From the NCBI GenBank assembly GCA_013289685.1, contig JABCZL010000002.1, positions 124,001 to 188,000 on the forward strand: a DNA stretch of 64,000 nucleotides, in the 5' to 3' direction. The notes below the pieces were generated by a model. It was not told where the DNA came from, did not search any database, and saw only the letters and a list, made by a program, of their open reading frames with translations. Each line of letters starts with the position of its first letter. The stretch's first letter is position 1. A program made the translations under genes and the position numbers. This DNA is from Acidobacteriota bacterium. Its GTDB lineage: Bacteria > Acidobacteriota > Terriglobia > Terriglobales > Acidobacteriaceae. Shown here piece by piece: positions 32,351 through 42,081 of this stretch.

Positions 32351-32436
32351 GAAGCCCGCTGCTATTTGTTTATCTTGGTCGCAGCGCTGAAGCGCTGCGC
32401 CACCCAAAATCGCGACTGACGACCACCGGACGCTTT

Positions 32437-34761
32437 CTACGTGGGAACTTTCAAAATCAAATAGCCACCGACCAGGACGAAGATCAGATCTGGCGACCAC
32501 GCGGCGAGAGCTGGGGGCAGGAGGCTCTGATTGCCCATGGCTTCGAAGAACCTGGTCACCACGATGTAGAAGACTGCAATCAAAACTGCAACCGCGACTC
32601 CTGTAACCGCTCCCCGTTTCCCCGTCGAAAGAGAAAAAGGAATGGCGAGGACCGCCATGATCAAGGTGATCAGGGGGTACGAGAGCTTCTCGTGCAGTTG
32701 CATGCGCAGGCGCACGACGTCGAATCCGCTTTGCTGCAAGTCCCCGATATAGCGGCGCAACTCTTCGTAATTCATTTCGTTGTACTGCTTCACTTCCTTC
32801 TTGAAATATGAGGGCGTCTCGCTAGTTTCGGGGAAGGTTGAGACCTCGAAGGTGTGAAAGCCGTTGTCCGCGATTGCCGAGCCGCGCAGAGAGCGGTCCC
32901 AGCCTTGTTCGTAGACCCAGCGATTGAGATTGTCGGCCCAGTGGGCGCGGTCGGCGTGGATGCGGCGTGTGATGGCGAAACTGGCGCGGTCCAGTTCAAA
33001 GACAGTGACATTACCGAACTGATCGCGATCGGGATCGAATAACTGGTAGTAGTAGATGTCGTTGTTCTGCCCGAAAATCCATTTGCGGTCAGGACGCAGG
33101 TAGGTCTGCGCAGGCTTGCCCTTGATCTGGTTGTGCAAAGCTTCCTGACGCTTGTTGGTGTGGGGCAGGTAGAACTGGTCGGCGAAAAACAGTCCCACGG
33201 CCAGCACACCCGCGGCCACAATCACGGGAGTGACGATGCGGTAGATGCTGGTTCCCGTAGCCTTGATCGCGGTAATTTCGTTGGACCGCTGCATCATGCC
33301 AAACGTGACCAGCACGGCCAGCAGCATGACCAGCGGAGCCACGTTGTAGAGCAAATAGGGCGCAACGTTGAGCAGGTACTCCGCGACCACGGTGGCGGGA
33401 ACCTGGTTGCGAAGAATGTCTCCCAGCAACTCGAACAGGGTGAAGACGATGACCAGCACGAGGAATGTGGAGAGGATCATTCCCAGGTACACAAAAAAAT
33501 CGCGCAGCACGTAGTCGTCGAGCAGGGTGGGAAAGCTGGCGCTGAACATGCGGCGCCGGGTGGAAATGCGATCGAAGGCGTTTTCGCGGCGGCCACGGGA
33601 GTTGGCCGACTGGGTGCCGGATGGGTCGCGTTTCCAGAAGGCTCGGAATGAGGCCATCTCAAACGGACGCTTCTCCGCGCGTAACAACAGAAAAATCGCC
33701 AGCGCCAGAAACACAAAGTCGGCCAGCCACGCTCCGAACCAGGGCGAGACCTTGCCTTGCCGGGCCAGTGAAACTCCGACGAGAGAAATCACATAGTAGA
33801 CGAAGACCAGCAGGATGGTGAGCACGAATCCGCCGGACTTGCCGCTCTTCTTCGACGACAGACCCAGCGGGATGCCCACCAGCGCCAGCACCAGGCAGGC
33901 GGTGGGCAGAGCGAAGCGGCGGTGGAATGCGATGAGATACCAGCGCGCGGATATGGGATCGACGCGGCCGGCTTTCTGCCACAGCGCCGCGGTATTCATC
34001 ACCTCGGCGGGAAGCGACTCGTCGGGCTTGTTCTCGGTGGAGGGAAGGTCGAGCGGGATATCGGTCTGCTGGAACGTGGAGATCTGGTAGTGGCCTGCGT
34101 CCTGGGGGTCGGTCACGTGTTCGGAGCCGTCGATCAGGTGCAGGTGCAGGCGGTCCTGACCTTCGCCGACGACGATCGCTTCCTTGGCCAGGGTGATCGT
34201 TGGGTTGGTGGCGTCGCTCAGGTCCGCCATGAAGACACCCTTCCAAACGGCTGCGCCTTGGGCCGTCTTCACGTCCTGCACATAGAGAACTTTTTTGGGG
34301 AATCCTTCGTAGAAAACTCGAGGCTGGATTTCGAAGGAGACCTGAGAACCTTTGAGGCGGTCTTCGAGGTGGCCGAGCGCGGCCTGGGCGCGGGGCGCGA
34401 TGTAGAGGCCGTTCACCATGGCCATGAGCCAGGCGGCGATGACAAAGACCGAGAGCGCGCGCAGGAAAGTCCAGATTCCCATGCCGCTGGCGCGCATGGC
34501 GGTGATTTCGCTGTCGGCGGCGAGGCGGCTGAGGCCGATCAGGATTCCCAAAAGCACGCTCATGGGCAGCGTGTAGGTGAGCGCGAGCGGCACGGTGAAG
34601 AAGAAAATCTCGGCGACGCTGGGCAGGGGAGCGCTGGCACGGACAACCAGTTCGAGGATGCGTCCCAGGTCGCGGGTGAACAGGACAAAGGTAAAGATCG
34701 CCACGCCGATGAGCGCGAGCGCCGTCACTTCGCGTAGGATGTAGCGGGTCAGAATCCGCAT
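32437..34761 (-). CDS. LptF-LptG fusion, LPS export permease
   Basis: A 774-residue protein with two complete YjgP/YjgQ domains. Half 1 (about 1-372) starts RILTRYILREVTALALIG and has SEITAMRASGMG, a jelly-roll periplasmic part and three final helices (ALVGIPLGLSSKK). Half 2 (about 408-774) starts LLDDYVLRDFFVYLG and has NEITAIKATGTS, the periplasmic domain and AIPFSLSTGKRGAVTG. In most Gram-negatives LptF and LptG are separate genes that pair in the LptB2FG complex. Both coupling-helix motifs are intact, so one chain could supply both halves. No lptB or lptC gene is next to it. Confidence 0.9.
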   Translation of the reverse strand: MRILTRYILREVTALALIGVAIFTFVLFTRDLGRILELVVRASAPLPSVAEIFFFTVPLALTYTLPMSVLLGILIGLSRLAADSEITAMRASGMGIWTFLRALSVFVIAAWLMAMVNGLYIAPRAQAALGHLEDRLKGSQVSFEIQPRVFYEGFPKKVLYVQDVKTAQGAAVWKGVFMADLSDATNPTITLAKEAIVVGEGQDRLHLHLIDGSEHVTDPQDAGHYQISTFQQTDIPLDLPSTENKPDESLPAEVMNTAALWQKAGRVDPISARWYLIAFHRRFALPTACLVLALVGIPLGLSSKKSGKSGGFVLTILLVFVYYVISLVGVSLARQGKVSPWFGAWLADFVFLALAIFLLLRAEKRPFEMASFRAFWKRDPSGTQSANSRGRRENAFDRISTRRRMFSASFPTLLDDYVLRDFFVYLGMILSTFLVLVIVFTLFELLGDILRNQVPATVVAEYLLNVAPYLLYNVAPLVMLLAVLVTFGMMQRSNEITAIKATGTSIYRIVTPVIVAAGVLAVGLFFADQFYLPHTNKRQEALHNQIKGKPAQTYLRPDRKWIFGQNNDIYYYQLFDPDRDQFGNVTVFELDRASFAITRRIHADRAHWADNLNRWVYEQGWDRSLRGSAIADNGFHTFEVSTFPETSETPSYFKKEVKQYNEMNYEELRRYIGDLQQSGFDVVRLRMQLHEKLSYPLITLIMAVLAIPFSLSTGKRGAVTGVAVAVLIAVFYIVVTRFFEAMGNQSLLPPALAAWSPDLIFVLVGGYLILKVPT

Positions 34762-34882
34762 GAAGCGCGCTTAAGGCGAGGATAGCATGGGGAGGGGGTG
34801 GGTGGAGGATGGCGCGAAAGAGACGTTAGCCTAGGGCGGGGCGTTGTACAAAGGAACGCGCAGGACGAGGCTTTCGGCGGCG

Positions 34883-34926
34883 CGGGCGAGACGCCCTCGC
34901 GACAGCCGGCGAGACGCCGGCGCTAC
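34883..34926 (-). repeat. GTAGCGCCGGCG dispersed GC element, copy 2
   Basis: Read on the minus strand it starts GTAGCGCCGGCGTCTCGCC, then GGCTGTCGCGAGGGCGTC, almost the same as 7672-7720. It lies in the divergent spacer between LptFG and the glycosyltransferase gene. Confidence 0.8.
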
Positions 34927-34985
34927 GCAAAATCGGAACCGGCGTGGGGTGAAGTGCGTACCGGACAGAGATGTGAGGAGCGGGA

Positions 34986-36506
34986 ATGATAGCTGAGCCG
35001 AAACCGGAGCTGGTCGATAGGCCTTCTCGGGCCGATACGTGGGCGGTGTTTGGGATTGCGGCGATTGTGGCGATCGCTCATGTGCTCACTAACGGGCGGT
35101 ATGGATTTCATCGCGACGAGCTGCAGGTTCTGAGCGATGCGCGGCATCTGGATTGGGGGTTCGTGCCGTATCCGCCGTTGACGCCGTTTGTGGAGCGGAT
35201 TGCGCTTTCTCTCTTTGGACTGTCGCTGGTGGGGCTGCGGTTGTTTTCCGTGATCGCGCAGGCGATCCTCGTTGTCGTTACGGGGCTGATGGCCCGCGAA
35301 CTTGGCGGAGGGCGGTTCGCGCAGGTGGCTGCGGCGCTTGCGGTCGCGCTCTCGACGCTGCCGCTGTTTGAGGGGACGGAGTTTCAATATACAACCTTCG
35401 ATAATTTGTGGTGGGTGCTGATTGCCTACTTCGTGATTCGACTGCTCAAGTCGGAGAATCCGCGGTGGTGGTTGGCAATTGGCGCGACCATCGGCGTTGG
35501 GTTTCTGACCAAGTACACGATGGGTTTTTATCTTGCCGGGATTATGGGCGGCGTTCTGCTGACGCGCGCTCGCCGATATTTGGGAAGCGGGTGGTTCTGG
35601 GGCGGAATGGCGCTGGGATTTGTGATTTGTCTGCCGAACTTAGTTTGGCAAGTGCGGCATGGATTCATCTCGCTGCATTTTCTGCAGCACATTCATGCGC
35701 GGGATGTGGGAGAGGGGCGGGCGAATAGATTTTGGCGTGATCAATTTTGGATCTGCACGAATCTGGTGGCGGCGCCGTTGTGGATCGCGGGACTGCTGGG
35801 TTATTTGTGGGACCGCCGCTATCGTCTGCTGGCGTGGATGTATTTGATCCCGCTGGCGCTGTTCGTGGTGGGGAAGGGGCGCGGCTATTACCTGGGAGGG
35901 GCGTATCCCATGCTGATGGCGATGGGAGCTGTGCTGGGAGCACGCTGGGTCGCGTCGTTGTCGAGATTTCCGCGGCTCGCACTGGAGGCTGTGTTCTTCG
36001 CCGGAGTTGTGGGGTGGGGACTGTTCATGGGCGCGATGATTCTCCCGGTGGCGTCGAGTGGCAAGCTGATGAAGTTTGCGCTGGAGAATAACGGCGACTT
36101 GCGCGAAGAGATTGGCTGGGACGAACTCGTGAAGACGGTTGCGGGGATTCGGGATTCGTTGCCTCCGGAGGAACGGGACAGTGTTGGCATAGCAGTGCGG
36201 AACTACGGGGAACAGGGGGCGATCGAGATCCTGGGAGCGGCCTACCACTTGCCGCCGCCGATCAGCGGAGTCAACTCGTCGTGGCTGCGCGGGTATCCCA
36301 CGCCGCTGCCTACGACGCTGATTGTGATGGGACAGTCGCGCAAAGAGGCGGATCGGCTGTTCACCGCGTGCCGCTGGGCCGGTCACAACGGGAATTCTCT
36401 CGGAGTGAAGAATGAGGAGAGCGAGGACCATCCGGACATTTTTGTGTGCGGGCCGCCGCGGTTGCCGTGGCCGGAGTTTTGGAAGGAATATAAGGGGTTC
36501 GGTTAG
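34986..36506 (+). CDS. GT39/PMT-type membrane glycosyltransferase
   Basis: A 506-residue multi-span protein (about 11 helices) of the PMT_2/ArnT superfamily. The first extracytoplasmic loop has GFHRDELQVLSDARHLDWG, with the catalytic-type Asp-Glu, then YPPLTPFV. Hydrophobic helices follow to about residue 340. A soluble C-terminal domain of about 150 residues ends FWKEYKGFG. The family transfers sugars from polyprenyl-phosphate donors to lipid A, proteins or glycans in the periplasm. Its substrate is unknown. Being next to the LPS exporter is suggestive but the two genes are divergent. Confidence 0.85.
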   Translation: MIAEPKPELVDRPSRADTWAVFGIAAIVAIAHVLTNGRYGFHRDELQVLSDARHLDWGFVPYPPLTPFVERIALSLFGLSLVGLRLFSVIAQAILVVVTGLMARELGGGRFAQVAAALAVALSTLPLFEGTEFQYTTFDNLWWVLIAYFVIRLLKSENPRWWLAIGATIGVGFLTKYTMGFYLAGIMGGVLLTRARRYLGSGWFWGGMALGFVICLPNLVWQVRHGFISLHFLQHIHARDVGEGRANRFWRDQFWICTNLVAAPLWIAGLLGYLWDRRYRLLAWMYLIPLALFVVGKGRGYYLGGAYPMLMAMGAVLGARWVASLSRFPRLALEAVFFAGVVGWGLFMGAMILPVASSGKLMKFALENNGDLREEIGWDELVKTVAGIRDSLPPEERDSVGIAVRNYGEQGAIEILGAAYHLPPPISGVNSSWLRGYPTPLPTTLIVMGQSRKEADRLFTACRWAGHNGNSLGVKNEESEDHPDIFVCGPPRLPWPEFWKEYKGFG

Positions 36507-36736
36507 GGCTTTTTGGGGGGAGCTAATGCCTCAGGGGTGCGACGCTTTCGCACCAACCATGCTGCAGTCACGCAAACTACGAGGCCTATCAATCCGGAAC
36601 TAGGATTGTTTCTCAGCAGGTTGACGATCAGAACCATGATTCCTGTAAGGAGAAGGATCAGCGAGCGATGGTTTGACACGGCATCTCGACCGGCTTGATA
36701 GGCATCCGGTATCTGCTTTTCTGATGATTCAATCAT
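36503..36736 (-). CDS. small two-helix membrane protein
   Basis: A 77-residue protein with two hydrophobic segments (SLILLLTGIMVLIVNLL and GLIGLVVCVTAAWLV) and a basic, Pro-rich tail. It overlaps the end of the glycosyltransferase gene by 4 bases tail to tail. No family is recognised. It is a plausible small membrane gene but may be a chance frame. Confidence 0.5.
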   Translation of the reverse strand: MIESSEKQIPDAYQAGRDAVSNHRSLILLLTGIMVLIVNLLRNNPSSGLIGLVVCVTAAWLVRKRRTPEALAPPKKP

Positions 36737-36801
36737 AGGTTCGTGACCGTTTCCATTCTATGAGCGGATGAGGTGAATCGCAAATCTTTGCTGACGACGG
36801 A

Positions 36802-38718
36802 CTACGTTACTTTGAAGAACAACGCGGCTAGCGGGGGCAGGGTCAGTTGCAGCGAGAAGGGGCGGCCGTGGGTGGGGATTTCTTCGGCGTGCACTCCGCC
36901 AAGGTTGCCCAAGCCGCTGCCGGCGTATTCGCGGGCGTCGCTGTTGAGCATTTCACGCCAGTAGCCGCCGTGTGGGACGCCGACGCGATATCCCATGCGC
37001 GGCACGGGTGTGAAGTTGCAGACGACGAGCACGGTGTCTCGCGGGGACTCGCTCTTGCGCAGTAGCGAGACCGTGCTGGTGGCGTTGTCGTTGGCGTCGA
37101 CCCACTCGAATCCGGCGGGATCGTTATCGAGCACATGCATGGCGGGCTCGCTCCGATAGAAGCGGTTCAACTGCTCCATCCAGGCTTGCACTCCGCGATG
37201 GACCTGGTATTGCAAAACATGCCATTCCAGGCTGGAGTCATGCGCCCACTCGCGCACTTGTCCAAATTCGCAGCCCATAAACAGGAGCTTCTTGCCGGAC
37301 TGGGCGTACATGTAGGCGAAGAGCAGACGCAGGTTGGCGAACTTCTGCCACTCGTCGCCGGGCATTTTGCCGATCAGCGATCCTTTGCCGTGAACCACTT
37401 CATCGTGCGAAAGCGGCAGCACGAAATTTTCAAGGAAGGAATACAACATGCGGAACGTGAGATCGTTGTGGTGATACTTGCGGTGAATGGGATCGTTCTG
37501 GAAATAACGGAGCGTGTCGTGCATCCAGCCCATGTCCCACTTGAGGCCGAAGCCGAGACCGCCGACATAGACGGGTTTTGAGACCATGGGCCACGACGTG
37601 GATTCCTCGGCCGTGGTTTGAATTTCAGGATGCTCTTTGTAGGCTTCCTCATTGAAGCGGCGGAGGAAGTCGATGGCTTCGAGGTTTTCACGGCCGCCGA
37701 ATTTATTGGGGATCCATTCGCCCTGCTTGCGCGAGTAATCGAGATAGAGCATGGAGGCGACGGCGTCCACCCGCAGGCCGTCGATGTGATATTTGTCGAG
37801 CCAGAACATGGCGCTCGACATCAGGAAGCTGCACACCTCGGGGCGGCCGTAATTGAAAATGTGCGTCTTCCAGTCGGGATGGAATCCCTGGCGCGAGTCG
37901 GCATGCTCGTAGAGGTGCGTGCCGTCGAAGTAGGCGAGACCATGGGCGTCGGAAGGGAAGTGCGACGGCACCCAGTCGAGGATCACGCCGATGCCATGCT
38001 GGTGCAGATAGTCGACCAGGTACATGAAATCCTGCGGCGTGCCGTAGCGCGAGGTAGGAGCGAAGTACCCGGTGGTCTGGTATCCCCAGGAACCGTAGAA
38101 GGGATGCTCCATCACGGGCAGGAATTCGACGTGAGTGAAACCCAACTGGCCGACGTATTCGGCGAGGCGCGGTGCGGTTTCGCGGTAGGTCAGGGGACGG
38201 TTGTGGTCTTCGGGCACGCGCATCCACGAGCCGAGATGGACTTCATAGATGGCCTGGGGCGCGCGCAGCGAATTGCGTGCGGCGCGCTTCTGCATCCAGT
38301 CGTCGTCGCTCCACTGGTAGTCGAGATCCCAGACGACGGACGCGGTGCGCGGAGGTTTTTCGTGCAGCAGGCCGAGCGGATCGGCTTTGTCGACGCGGTA
38401 GCCTTTGCTGTGCGATTCGATGTGAAATTTGTAGAGCGCGCCGCGGGTGACGCCGGGGATGAAACCTTCCCAGATGCCGGACGAGCCGCGCGAGTTCAGA
38501 CGATGCGACTTCGAATCCCATCCGTTAAAGCTGCCCACAACTGAAATCGACCGCGCATTCGGCGCCCACACGCTGAAGACGGCGCCCGGTTGGCCATTGT
38601 GGGTGACGAGGTGCGCTCCCATCTTCTCGTAGAGGCGGTAATTGCTGCCCTCATTGAAGAGATAAAGATCTTGATCGCTGAGGAGTTGAGGGCTGGCGAC
38701 GGTCGATTCAGGGCTCAT
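36802..38718 (-). CDS. glgB: 1,4-alpha-glucan branching enzyme
   Basis: A 638-residue GH13_9 enzyme that makes alpha-1,6 branches in glycogen. A CBM48-like N-domain ([21 protein letters not shown]) precedes the barrel. Catalytic landmarks are [20 protein letters not shown] (region I), [18 protein letters not shown] with the nucleophile Asp (region II), a TTAEEST acid/base Glu (region III) and [10 protein letters not shown] (region IV). Length is normal for the short type lacking the extra N1 domain. It is not beside other glg genes, but a GH57 glucan enzyme lies 3.4 kb further on. Confidence 0.96.
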   Translation of the reverse strand: MSPESTVASPQLLSDQDLYLFNEGSNYRLYEKMGAHLVTHNGQPGAVFSVWAPNARSISVVGSFNGWDSKSHRLNSRGSSGIWEGFIPGVTRGALYKFHIESHSKGYRVDKADPLGLLHEKPPRTASVVWDLDYQWSDDDWMQKRAARNSLRAPQAIYEVHLGSWMRVPEDHNRPLTYRETAPRLAEYVGQLGFTHVEFLPVMEHPFYGSWGYQTTGYFAPTSRYGTPQDFMYLVDYLHQHGIGVILDWVPSHFPSDAHGLAYFDGTHLYEHADSRQGFHPDWKTHIFNYGRPEVCSFLMSSAMFWLDKYHIDGLRVDAVASMLYLDYSRKQGEWIPNKFGGRENLEAIDFLRRFNEEAYKEHPEIQTTAEESTSWPMVSKPVYVGGLGFGLKWDMGWMHDTLRYFQNDPIHRKYHHNDLTFRMLYSFLENFVLPLSHDEVVHGKGSLIGKMPGDEWQKFANLRLLFAYMYAQSGKKLLFMGCEFGQVREWAHDSSLEWHVLQYQVHRGVQAWMEQLNRFYRSEPAMHVLDNDPAGFEWVDANDNATSTVSLLRKSESPRDTVLVVCNFTPVPRMGYRVGVPHGGYWREMLNSDAREYAGSGLGNLGGVHAEEIPTHGRPFSLQLTLPPLAALFFKVT

Positions 38719-38794
38719 GGGCTGGGAGATATTGAGGCGACGCCTTAGTTTACACCCAGAAGACGCACGTTCTTTAGAATGCCCCGCTCGACCT

Positions 38795-41212
38795 TCACCT
38801 CAGCGCTTCGATGGGATCGACCTTGGTGGCGCGCCGTGCGGGCAGGTAGGCGGCGAACAGGGCGATGCAGAGAAATAACAGCGGCGTCAGCAGGAAGGTC
38901 GCCACATCGAGCGGACCGACCTGGTACAGCATGCTCGACATCATCCGGGTGAGCCCGAGAGCAGCTATCAGGCCAATGGCCACGCCGGCAATCGCCAGCA
39001 TGAATCCCTGGCGCACCACCAGGCGAAGGATGTCCGTTGGTTGCGCTCCCAGGGCCAGGCGGATGCCGAACTCCTGCTGCCGCTGCGCCACCGAATACGA
39101 CAGCACACCGTAGATTCCGATGACGGCGAGCGCCAGGGCCGTCATGGAGAAAACGCCGAGCAGAAACGTGGTGAAGCGAGGTTGCGAGCGCGATTTGTTC
39201 ATGATCTCTTCGACCGTTTGAATGTTCGTGAGCGGCTGGTCGGGGTCGACCAAGGCGATCTGTGCCCGCACGGCCGAGGTGAGGCTTTGTGGGGCTACAT
39301 CCGTACGCACCAGCAGATTCATGTCGCTCCAGGGCAATTGCGGGAAGGGAAGATAAAGCTGGGCTTGCGTGTCGTGGTCCAGGCCCTTGTTCTTGATGTC
39401 CGCCGCGACGCCAACCACGTCCGACGGAACTGGCAGGCGGCCGATGATCACGTGCTTGCCAACGGGATTCTGGTTAGGCCAGAAGTCGCGGGCGAAGGTC
39501 TCGTTCACGATGATGACTTTGGGCGCTTGGGCGTTATCGGCGTCGGTGAACTCACGGCCTGCGCGTAGCGGAACGCGCAGAGTTCGAAACCACTGCGGGC
39601 CGATTGCCTCGATGTCGATAAACGGGCGCTTGGCCAGAGGCACGTCGGGCTGGCCCTCGGGCAATACGGGAGTGATGCGCATCCAGCTGAGTGGCAAGGC
39701 GGCGGAGATCGCGGCGTTACGCACGCCCGGCAGCTCGGAGACGCGGCGCACAACCTCGTCGAAGAACGCAATCTGCTGGTCCGGTTTGGCGTACTTCACC
39801 GTGGGGAGCGAGAGATTCATGGTGAGTACGTTCCGGGCGTCGAAGCCGGGATCAACGTGGAGCAGTCGAACGAAGCTGCGCAGCAGGAGTCCCGCGCCGA
39901 TGAAGAGCAGCAGGGACAATGCTATCTGGCTGATGACGAGGAGATTCTTCATGTGCGCGCGGGTGTGGCCGATGGAGACGCCGCGGCCTTCGTCGCGCAG
40001 CGTCGTGTTCGGATTCACCCTGGCCAGCTGGACGGCAGGAAACGTCCCGAAGAGGATTCCGGCAAGGAGTGAAATGCCCAGCGTAAAGAATAGCACTTCG
40101 AGATCGATGCGGATTGGAATGCCTGGCGGGAGCTGGCTTGCTCCCCATGTGACCAGCGCCCGGACGGCCGCCCAGCTCAACCCGACACCCAGCACGCCGG
40201 CCAGCAGCGCGAGCAGCATGCTCTCGGTGAGGAGTTGGCGAACTAACATGCTGCGGGTTGCGCCCAGCGCGGTGCGCACGGCAATTTCCTTTCTGCGGGC
40301 GAGCGCGCGCGAGAGCAGCAGGCTGGCGATATTGGCACAGGCAATCAGAAGTACGACGGCGACCGCGGCAGAAAGAACGAACACTTTCCCGCGCACATCG
40401 GCGACTACGAGGTCTCGCAACGATCCAGCGATCATGAACACGGCGGGATCAGCGTCGGGCGCCGTGGGATTCTGCTCACGATAGCGCTGGTTGAGTAAAG
40501 CCAGCTCGGCGTTGGCCTGGGCCAGCGTTGTTCCCGGCCGCAACCGGGCCATCATCTCGAGATAACCGACGCCCATGCGCAGCCGCTGTGGAGTCATGAG
40601 CGAGAACTCAAAATAGCGCGGCGTCCAGATGTCGGCCGGGCCGACGAAGGGAAACTCAACATTGGCGGGAAGTACGCCGACGACGGACTGCGGCGTACCG
40701 TCGAGCGTGACCGTCTGTCCGACGATGTTCGGGTCGCCGCGAAACCGGCTGCGCCACATGGAGTCACTGAGCATGACGACCGGTTTGCCTTCGGGACGGC
40801 CTTCATCTTCGGTGAAGATTCGTCCCATCTGAGGCTGCACTCCAAGCGTGGAGAAAAAACTCGGGGAGACGCGCGCCACCGGCACCTGTAGCGGTTCGCC
40901 CGAGCCAGTGAGATTCAGGTTGTCATTGGCCCACACGGCGACCGACTCGAAGGAGCGGTTCGCATCGCGCACCAACTCGTAGCGGAGCAGCGTGCCGCCG
41001 CGGTCTTTTGTTTGGTCCTTGGCGGTGACGCTTACGAGTTGCTCTGGTTCCCGGTAAGGAAACGGGCGCAGCAGCAGTGCGCTAGTCACGGTGAAGATGG
41101 CCGTGTTGGCGGCGATTCCAACGGCGAGAGTGATGACCGTTGCGAGGGTGAATCCAGGGTTCTTGCCCAGCATGCGCACGGCGAAACGCAGATTGCGAAG
41201 CAATGCCTGCAT
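38795..41212 (-). CDS. MacB/FtsX-like ABC permease (ADOP type, no ATPase domain)
   Basis: The 805-residue product has two MacB_PCD/FtsX units. It starts at [23 protein letters not shown], the usual opening of this acidobacterial permease family; the frame is open for 40 codons upstream but that part has no homology. First periplasmic domain is about 60-270, three helices about 275-410, then a helix, a second periplasmic domain, and three final helices ending [14 protein letters not shown]. No ATPase gene is adjacent. Members are thought to move lipoproteins or peptides or to act as mechanotransmission permeases. Its substrate is unknown. Confidence 0.88.
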   Translation of the reverse strand: MQALLRNLRFAVRMLGKNPGFTLATVITLAVGIAANTAIFTVTSALLLRPFPYREPEQLVSVTAKDQTKDRGGTLLRYELVRDANRSFESVAVWANDNLNLTGSGEPLQVPVARVSPSFFSTLGVQPQMGRIFTEDEGRPEGKPVVMLSDSMWRSRFRGDPNIVGQTVTLDGTPQSVVGVLPANVEFPFVGPADIWTPRYFEFSLMTPQRLRMGVGYLEMMARLRPGTTLAQANAELALLNQRYREQNPTAPDADPAVFMIAGSLRDLVVADVRGKVFVLSAAVAVVLLIACANIASLLLSRALARRKEIAVRTALGATRSMLVRQLLTESMLLALLAGVLGVGLSWAAVRALVTWGASQLPPGIPIRIDLEVLFFTLGISLLAGILFGTFPAVQLARVNPNTTLRDEGRGVSIGHTRAHMKNLLVISQIALSLLLFIGAGLLLRSFVRLLHVDPGFDARNVLTMNLSLPTVKYAKPDQQIAFFDEVVRRVSELPGVRNAAISAALPLSWMRITPVLPEGQPDVPLAKRPFIDIEAIGPQWFRTLRVPLRAGREFTDADNAQAPKVIIVNETFARDFWPNQNPVGKHVIIGRLPVPSDVVGVAADIKNKGLDHDTQAQLYLPFPQLPWSDMNLLVRTDVAPQSLTSAVRAQIALVDPDQPLTNIQTVEEIMNKSRSQPRFTTFLLGVFSMTALALAVIGIYGVLSYSVAQRQQEFGIRLALGAQPTDILRLVVRQGFMLAIAGVAIGLIAALGLTRMMSSMLYQVGPLDVATFLLTPLLFLCIALFAAYLPARRATKVDPIEALR

Positions 41213-41272
41213 GATGCAAGGAATTATAGGCCCGCGCTCCTGTCGAGAAGTCGCGCTTTGTATTCTCTGCTC

Positions 41273-41301
41273 ATGTACATAGGAATTGAAATTATGTACA
41301 T
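41273..41301 (+). promoter_or_regulatory. paired ATGTACAT palindromes, probable toxin-antitoxin operator
   Basis: The perfect 8-bp palindrome ATGTACAT occurs at 41273-41280 and again at 41294-41301. The centres are 21 bases apart, two helical turns. It lies 31 bases before the antitoxin start and just inside the divergent spacer, as expected for autoregulated TA operons. Confidence 0.6.
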
Positions 41302-41331
41302 TGGATGATAGCCTGTAGCAAGAGGCTTCCA

Positions 41332-41559
41332 ATGGCGACAGCGGGCAAGCGAGTTCACAAGCATTTTCAGTTGGATGCGGCGAAAATCAGGCGCGCGCAA
41401 AGAGTCTTCAAAGCCAAAACTGAGACGGAGGCGATCGAGCGCGCCCTGGATTTTGCGGTTGACGAACATGAGAAGAATCGGCTCGCGGTCGAAGCGAATG
41501 AGAGATTTGTCAGAAGCGGTGCTGAAATAAAGGACGTATACGGAAAGTTGACGGATTAG
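41332..41559 (+). CDS. VapB-like antitoxin
   Basis: A 75-residue protein with [18 protein letters not shown] and [15 protein letters not shown], the short strand plus two-helix pattern of VapB (DUF2191-type) antitoxins, and an acidic C-terminus that could cover the toxin. The ATG at 41332 has AGAGG 6 bases upstream; an earlier in-frame ATG (41305) lies within the operator region. The gene is immediately followed by the PIN-domain gene (stop and GTG adjacent). It should bind DNA and repress its own operon with the toxin. Confidence 0.8.
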   Translation: MATAGKRVHKHFQLDAAKIRRAQRVFKAKTETEAIERALDFAVDEHEKNRLAVEANERFVRSGAEIKDVYGKLTD

Positions 41560-41988
41560 GTGCAGCCCGCTCTTCTCGATACCTCCATCTACATCGCCGC
41601 TCTGCGGCGGGGCAGCGATGCAGTCACGGCTCTCCAGCGGTTAGACTCTGGGGCGGTGCTGTGGCTGAGTGCAGTAGTGCTTGAAGAACTGTATGCGGGC
41701 GCGGGGGAGCGCGGCCGCAATGTCGTGGAACGGCTGGAACGAGATTTCGATCGGGCCAAGCGAATCCTGGTACCGAATCTCAACGACTGGGCTCAAGTAG
41801 GCCGGGTGCTATCTCAGTTGGCGGCGAAGTATGACTACGATCAGATTGGGCAAGGACGTCTGACCAACGATGCGCTAATGGCGATGAGCGCTGGCAGACT
41901 AGGCATTCGGGTGATTACCGCGAATGAGCGCGATTTTCGGAGACTCGCCGAATTCCGCAGCTTCCAGTGGGAAGTGACTGCGGTCTAA
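41560..41988 (+). CDS. VapC-like PIN-domain toxin (ribonuclease)
   Basis: A 142-residue PIN protein. The acidic pocket residues are Asp7 (ALLDTSIYIAAL), Glu42/43 (VVLEELYAG), Asp104 (LTNDALMAMSAG) and Asp125 (TANERDFRRL), the arrangement of Mg-dependent VapC nucleases. The start is GTG immediately after the antitoxin stop. It would cut tRNA or rRNA when free of the antitoxin. The pair lies between the ABC permease and the GH57 gene, a single-module insertion of the sort common in acidobacterial genomes. Confidence 0.85.
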   Translation: MQPALLDTSIYIAALRRGSDAVTALQRLDSGAVLWLSAVVLEELYAGAGERGRNVVERLERDFDRAKRILVPNLNDWAQVGRVLSQLAAKYDYDQIGQGRLTNDALMAMSAGRLGIRVITANERDFRRLAEFRSFQWEVTAV

Positions 41989-42081
41989 ACAAAACCCCAA
42001 CGGTTCCATGCCAAGCCTTCGCAGCTAAGCCCTCCGTGCGAAGCCAGGAAAAACTCCCATGCTAGACTGACTGCTCCAGCC

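Noticed and set aside
41990-42060. Terminator after the VapC-like gene
   Set aside because: CTTCGCA and TGCGAAG can pair, but no T-run follows, so it was not listed as a feature.
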